Below, in pieces: positions 62,412 through 64,000 of a stretch of DNA of 64,000 bases. The number at the start of each line of letters is the position of its first letter. The stretch's first letter is position 1. A model generated the notes under the pieces. That model ran no database searches. It worked only from the letters and a program-made list of their open reading frames with translations, and had not been told where the DNA came from. The stretch spans positions 396,029 through 460,028 of the forward strand of contig JANQQL010000031.1 in the NCBI GenBank assembly GCA_028289345.1, in the 5' to 3' direction. Made by a program: the position numbers and the translations under genes. Source of the stretch: Planctomycetota bacterium (GTDB taxonomy: Bacteria > Planctomycetota > B15-G4 > SIAN01).

Positions 62412-63834
62412 GACCGTCATTGGTCTGGAAGTCCACGTCCAGCTTCGCACGCGAAGCAAGTTGTTCTGCCCGTGCCCGGCTTCCTTCGCGGGAGATCCCA
62501 ACTCGCGGATTTGTCCGGTCTGTACAGGACAGCCGGGAGCACTGCCGGTCCTGAACGAAGAAGCCTTGGCCCTCGCCATTCGCGCGGGGTTGGCGCTTGG
62601 GTGCACGATCCGGCAGCGCACCAAGTTTGATCGGAAGAACTACTTCTACCCCGACCTTCCGAAGGGTTACCAGATTTCGCAGTTCGATCAGCCAGTGGCT
62701 GAGAGCGGATCGATCCAGTTCGAGGTGGACGGGGAAATGCGCACTCGGGGAATCACTCGCGCGCACTTGGAAGAAGACGCTGGCAAGACGATGCACCCGG
62801 AGGGTCAAGACCACAGTTTGGTGGATTTGAATCGCGCGGGCATTCCGTTGATCGAAATCGTCGGCGAACCGGACTTGACGAGTCCGGCGGAGGCCAAAGT
62901 CTATTTGCAAACGTTGCGGCGCATGATGCGCTATGCCGACGTGTCCGATTGCGACATGGAAAAGGGGAGCATGCGTTGCGACGCGAACATTTCCCTGCGC
63001 CCCCGTGGTCAGAAGGAACTGGGCACCAAGGTCGAGATCAAGAACATGAATTCGGCGCGCAATGTGGAGCGCGCCTTGGAGTTCGAAATCCAGCGCCAGG
63101 GTGCACTGTTCGAGGCGGGCAACGCCGATCAGATTGTCCAGGAGACTCGATCGTTTCGAGACCAGGACGGCTCGACGACTTCGATGCGCCAAAAAGAGGA
63201 AGCGGACGATTACCGCTACTTCCCCGATCCGGACTTGCCGGTGTTCACCATTTCGGAGGAACAACTCGGGTCGATTCGCGAAACGATGCCGGAAACTTAT
63301 GAGCGGCGCCGGGATCGTTTTGAGAACGAGTACGGACTGAGTGCTTATGACGCGGGAGTGCTGACTGACGATCCGAAGTTGGCCCAGTTCTTCTCGGATT
63401 GTGTTGCGGCGGGCGTGGAGCCGAAGGCGGCGGCCAATTGGGTGCAGGGGGAGTTGTTGGCGGCTCTTGGGGAGTCTGGCACTTCGGTGGATGAGATTCC
63501 GACGACGCCGAAGCAGTTGGCGGAGTTGGTGGTGATGGTTGCGGATGGGGCGTTGTCTCATCAGGCGGCGAAGAAGGTGTTTCGGGAGATGCTTTCGCAG
63601 GGGACGGCGGCGGAAGAGACGGCTCGCGCGTTGGACTTGCTTCAGATTCAGGACACTTCGGTCTTGGAGCAGACGGTGGATGAGGTGATTGCTCGGGAAA
63701 CGAAGAGTGTTGAGGATTATCGGAGTGGGAAGCAGGCGGCTTTGAATGCTTTGCTTGGGCGGGTGATGCGGGCTTGTCAGGGGAAGGGGAATCCGCAGGT
63801 GATTCGGGAGTTGTTGGTTCGGAAGTTGGGGTGA
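62401..63834 (+). CDS. gatB: Asp/Glu-tRNA amidotransferase subunit B
   Basis: 477 residues from the ATG at 62401, inside the end of gatA, with GGAG seven bases upstream. GatB phosphorylates and amidates the misacylated tRNA. Signature segments: VIGLEVHVQL, the zinc-binding CPCP/CPVC cysteines, FDRKNYFYPDLPKGYQISQ (key part YFYPDLPKGY), RAHLEEDAGK, DLNRAGIPLIEIV and the C-terminal YqeY-like helical tail. The last ~500 bases change codon use strongly, from C-ending to G- or T-ending codons (for instance TTG for Leu), while the protein stays normal. Because asnS is present, the complex probably makes mainly Gln-tRNA(Gln). Confidence 0.96.
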   Translation: MDLETVIGLEVHVQLRTRSKLFCPCPASFAGDPNSRICPVCTGQPGALPVLNEEALALAIRAGLALGCTIRQRTKFDRKNYFYPDLPKGYQISQFDQPVAESGSIQFEVDGEMRTRGITRAHLEEDAGKTMHPEGQDHSLVDLNRAGIPLIEIVGEPDLTSPAEAKVYLQTLRRMMRYADVSDCDMEKGSMRCDANISLRPRGQKELGTKVEIKNMNSARNVERALEFEIQRQGALFEAGNADQIVQETRSFRDQDGSTTSMRQKEEADDYRYFPDPDLPVFTISEEQLGSIRETMPETYERRRDRFENEYGLSAYDAGVLTDDPKLAQFFSDCVAAGVEPKAAANWVQGELLAALGESGTSVDEIPTTPKQLAELVVMVADGALSHQAAKKVFREMLSQGTAAEETARALDLLQIQDTSVLEQTVDEVIARETKSVEDYRSGKQAALNALLGRVMRACQGKGNPQVIRELLVRKLG

Positions 63835-63844
63835 TTTGGGGCGT

Positions 63845-64000
63845 CGTTCTCGTTCTCGTTCTCGTTCTCGTTCTCGTTCTTCGAACTTGAACTTGAACTT
63901 GAACTTGAACTCGAACTCGAACTCGAACTCGAACTCGAACTCGAACTCGAACTCGAACTCGAACTCGAACTCGAACTCGAACTCGAACTCGAACTCGAAC
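63845..64000. repeat. Hexanucleotide tandem repeats with strand switch, running off the window
   Basis: Six copies of CGTTCT (63845-63880), then TCGAAC, four copies of TTGAAC (63887-63910) and fifteen copies of TCGAAC (63911-64000), continuing beyond the window. The left block carries GTTC every six bases and the right block GAAC every six bases, so the two halves can pair in register as a long imperfect hairpin centred near 63882. It begins 10 bases after the gatB stop. It is not a CRISPR array (no spacers). Confidence 0.9.

Noticed and set aside
63845..64000. Tandem repeats considered as CRISPR
   Set aside because: Units are six bases with no unique spacers and no cas genes nearby.

Overview
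The window is a gene-dense, high-G+C bacterial chromosome segment: about 48 protein genes, mostly housekeeping, with no rRNA, tRNA, CRISPR array or insertion sequence that I can see. A Gram-negative, probably planctomycete-like organism is inferred. The reasons are a Kdo transferase (waaA), lipoprotein signals with lspA, three tandem sulfatase-fold proteins, two formylglycine-enzyme-like proteins, a prepilin with the H-X9-DG pattern of planctomycete DUF1559 proteins, an MJ0042-type zinc finger protein, and many secreted proteins of unknown function. The assignment rests on family content only.

Layout. 1-5528 (+): three overlapping sulfatase-fold genes, the first cut by the window edge. 6047-11037 (+): a cell-surface operon of a carboxypeptidase-regulatory-repeat protein and two tandem FGE-like proteins. 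11064-15482 (-): serS, a large secreted protein, a rhomboid protease. 15636-17517 (+): an atypical folD and a 2OG-Fe(II)-type oxygenase. 17534-22802 (-): a coiled-coil membrane protein, a polyprenyl diphosphate synthase, mobA, then a compact TCA-cycle operon mdh-sucC-sucD. 23159-33342 (-): prepilin, metK, waaA, secA, a response regulator overlapping pyrD, lspA, and a DksA-type zinc finger protein with a long histone-H1-like tail. 33683-34606 (+): XerC/D recombinase. 34654-41320 (-): pckA, uvrC, uvrB and a secreted protein. 41467-42648 (+): zinc-finger membrane protein. 42694-49542 (-): NIL-domain protein, HEAT-like protein, secreted protein, an EpmA-type lysyltransferase, asnS, a coiled-coil protein. 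49719-52337 (+): NhaC-type antiporter. 52350-53294 (-): TPR protein and a small Cys-rich protein. 53872-56601 (+): polA. 56673-58010 (-) and 58241-58972 (+): a GAF-SpoIIE phosphatase and a STAS-PilZ protein, divergently transcribed, a likely partner-switching pair. 58938-60427 (-): comF and a membrane protein. 60635-63834 (+): gatCAB, followed by a hexanucleotide repeat running off the window.

How the genes work together. Genes are packed with ATGA/GTGA/TTGA overlaps (mdh-sucC-sucD, mobA-prenyl synthase, uvrB-uvrC, asnS-epmA, the sulfatases, the FGE pair), so translational coupling is common. Because both asnS and gatCAB are present, GatCAB probably serves mainly Gln-tRNA(Gln). Sigma70-like promoters (TTGACN, 16-17 nt, TANNNT) can be read in several intergenic regions.

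Items most worth a second look: the H1-tailed DksA-like protein; sulfatase-fold enzymes with a Thr/His nucleophile motif near FGE-like proteins lacking catalytic cysteines; a FolD without its catalytic lysine, preceded by a terminator-like hairpin at its start codon; promoters with G/C dyads filling the spacer; a divergent promoter pair sharing a palindromic -35; and a sharp change of base composition at the end of gatB next to the hexamer repeat. All readings were made by eye; no database search or folding was run.
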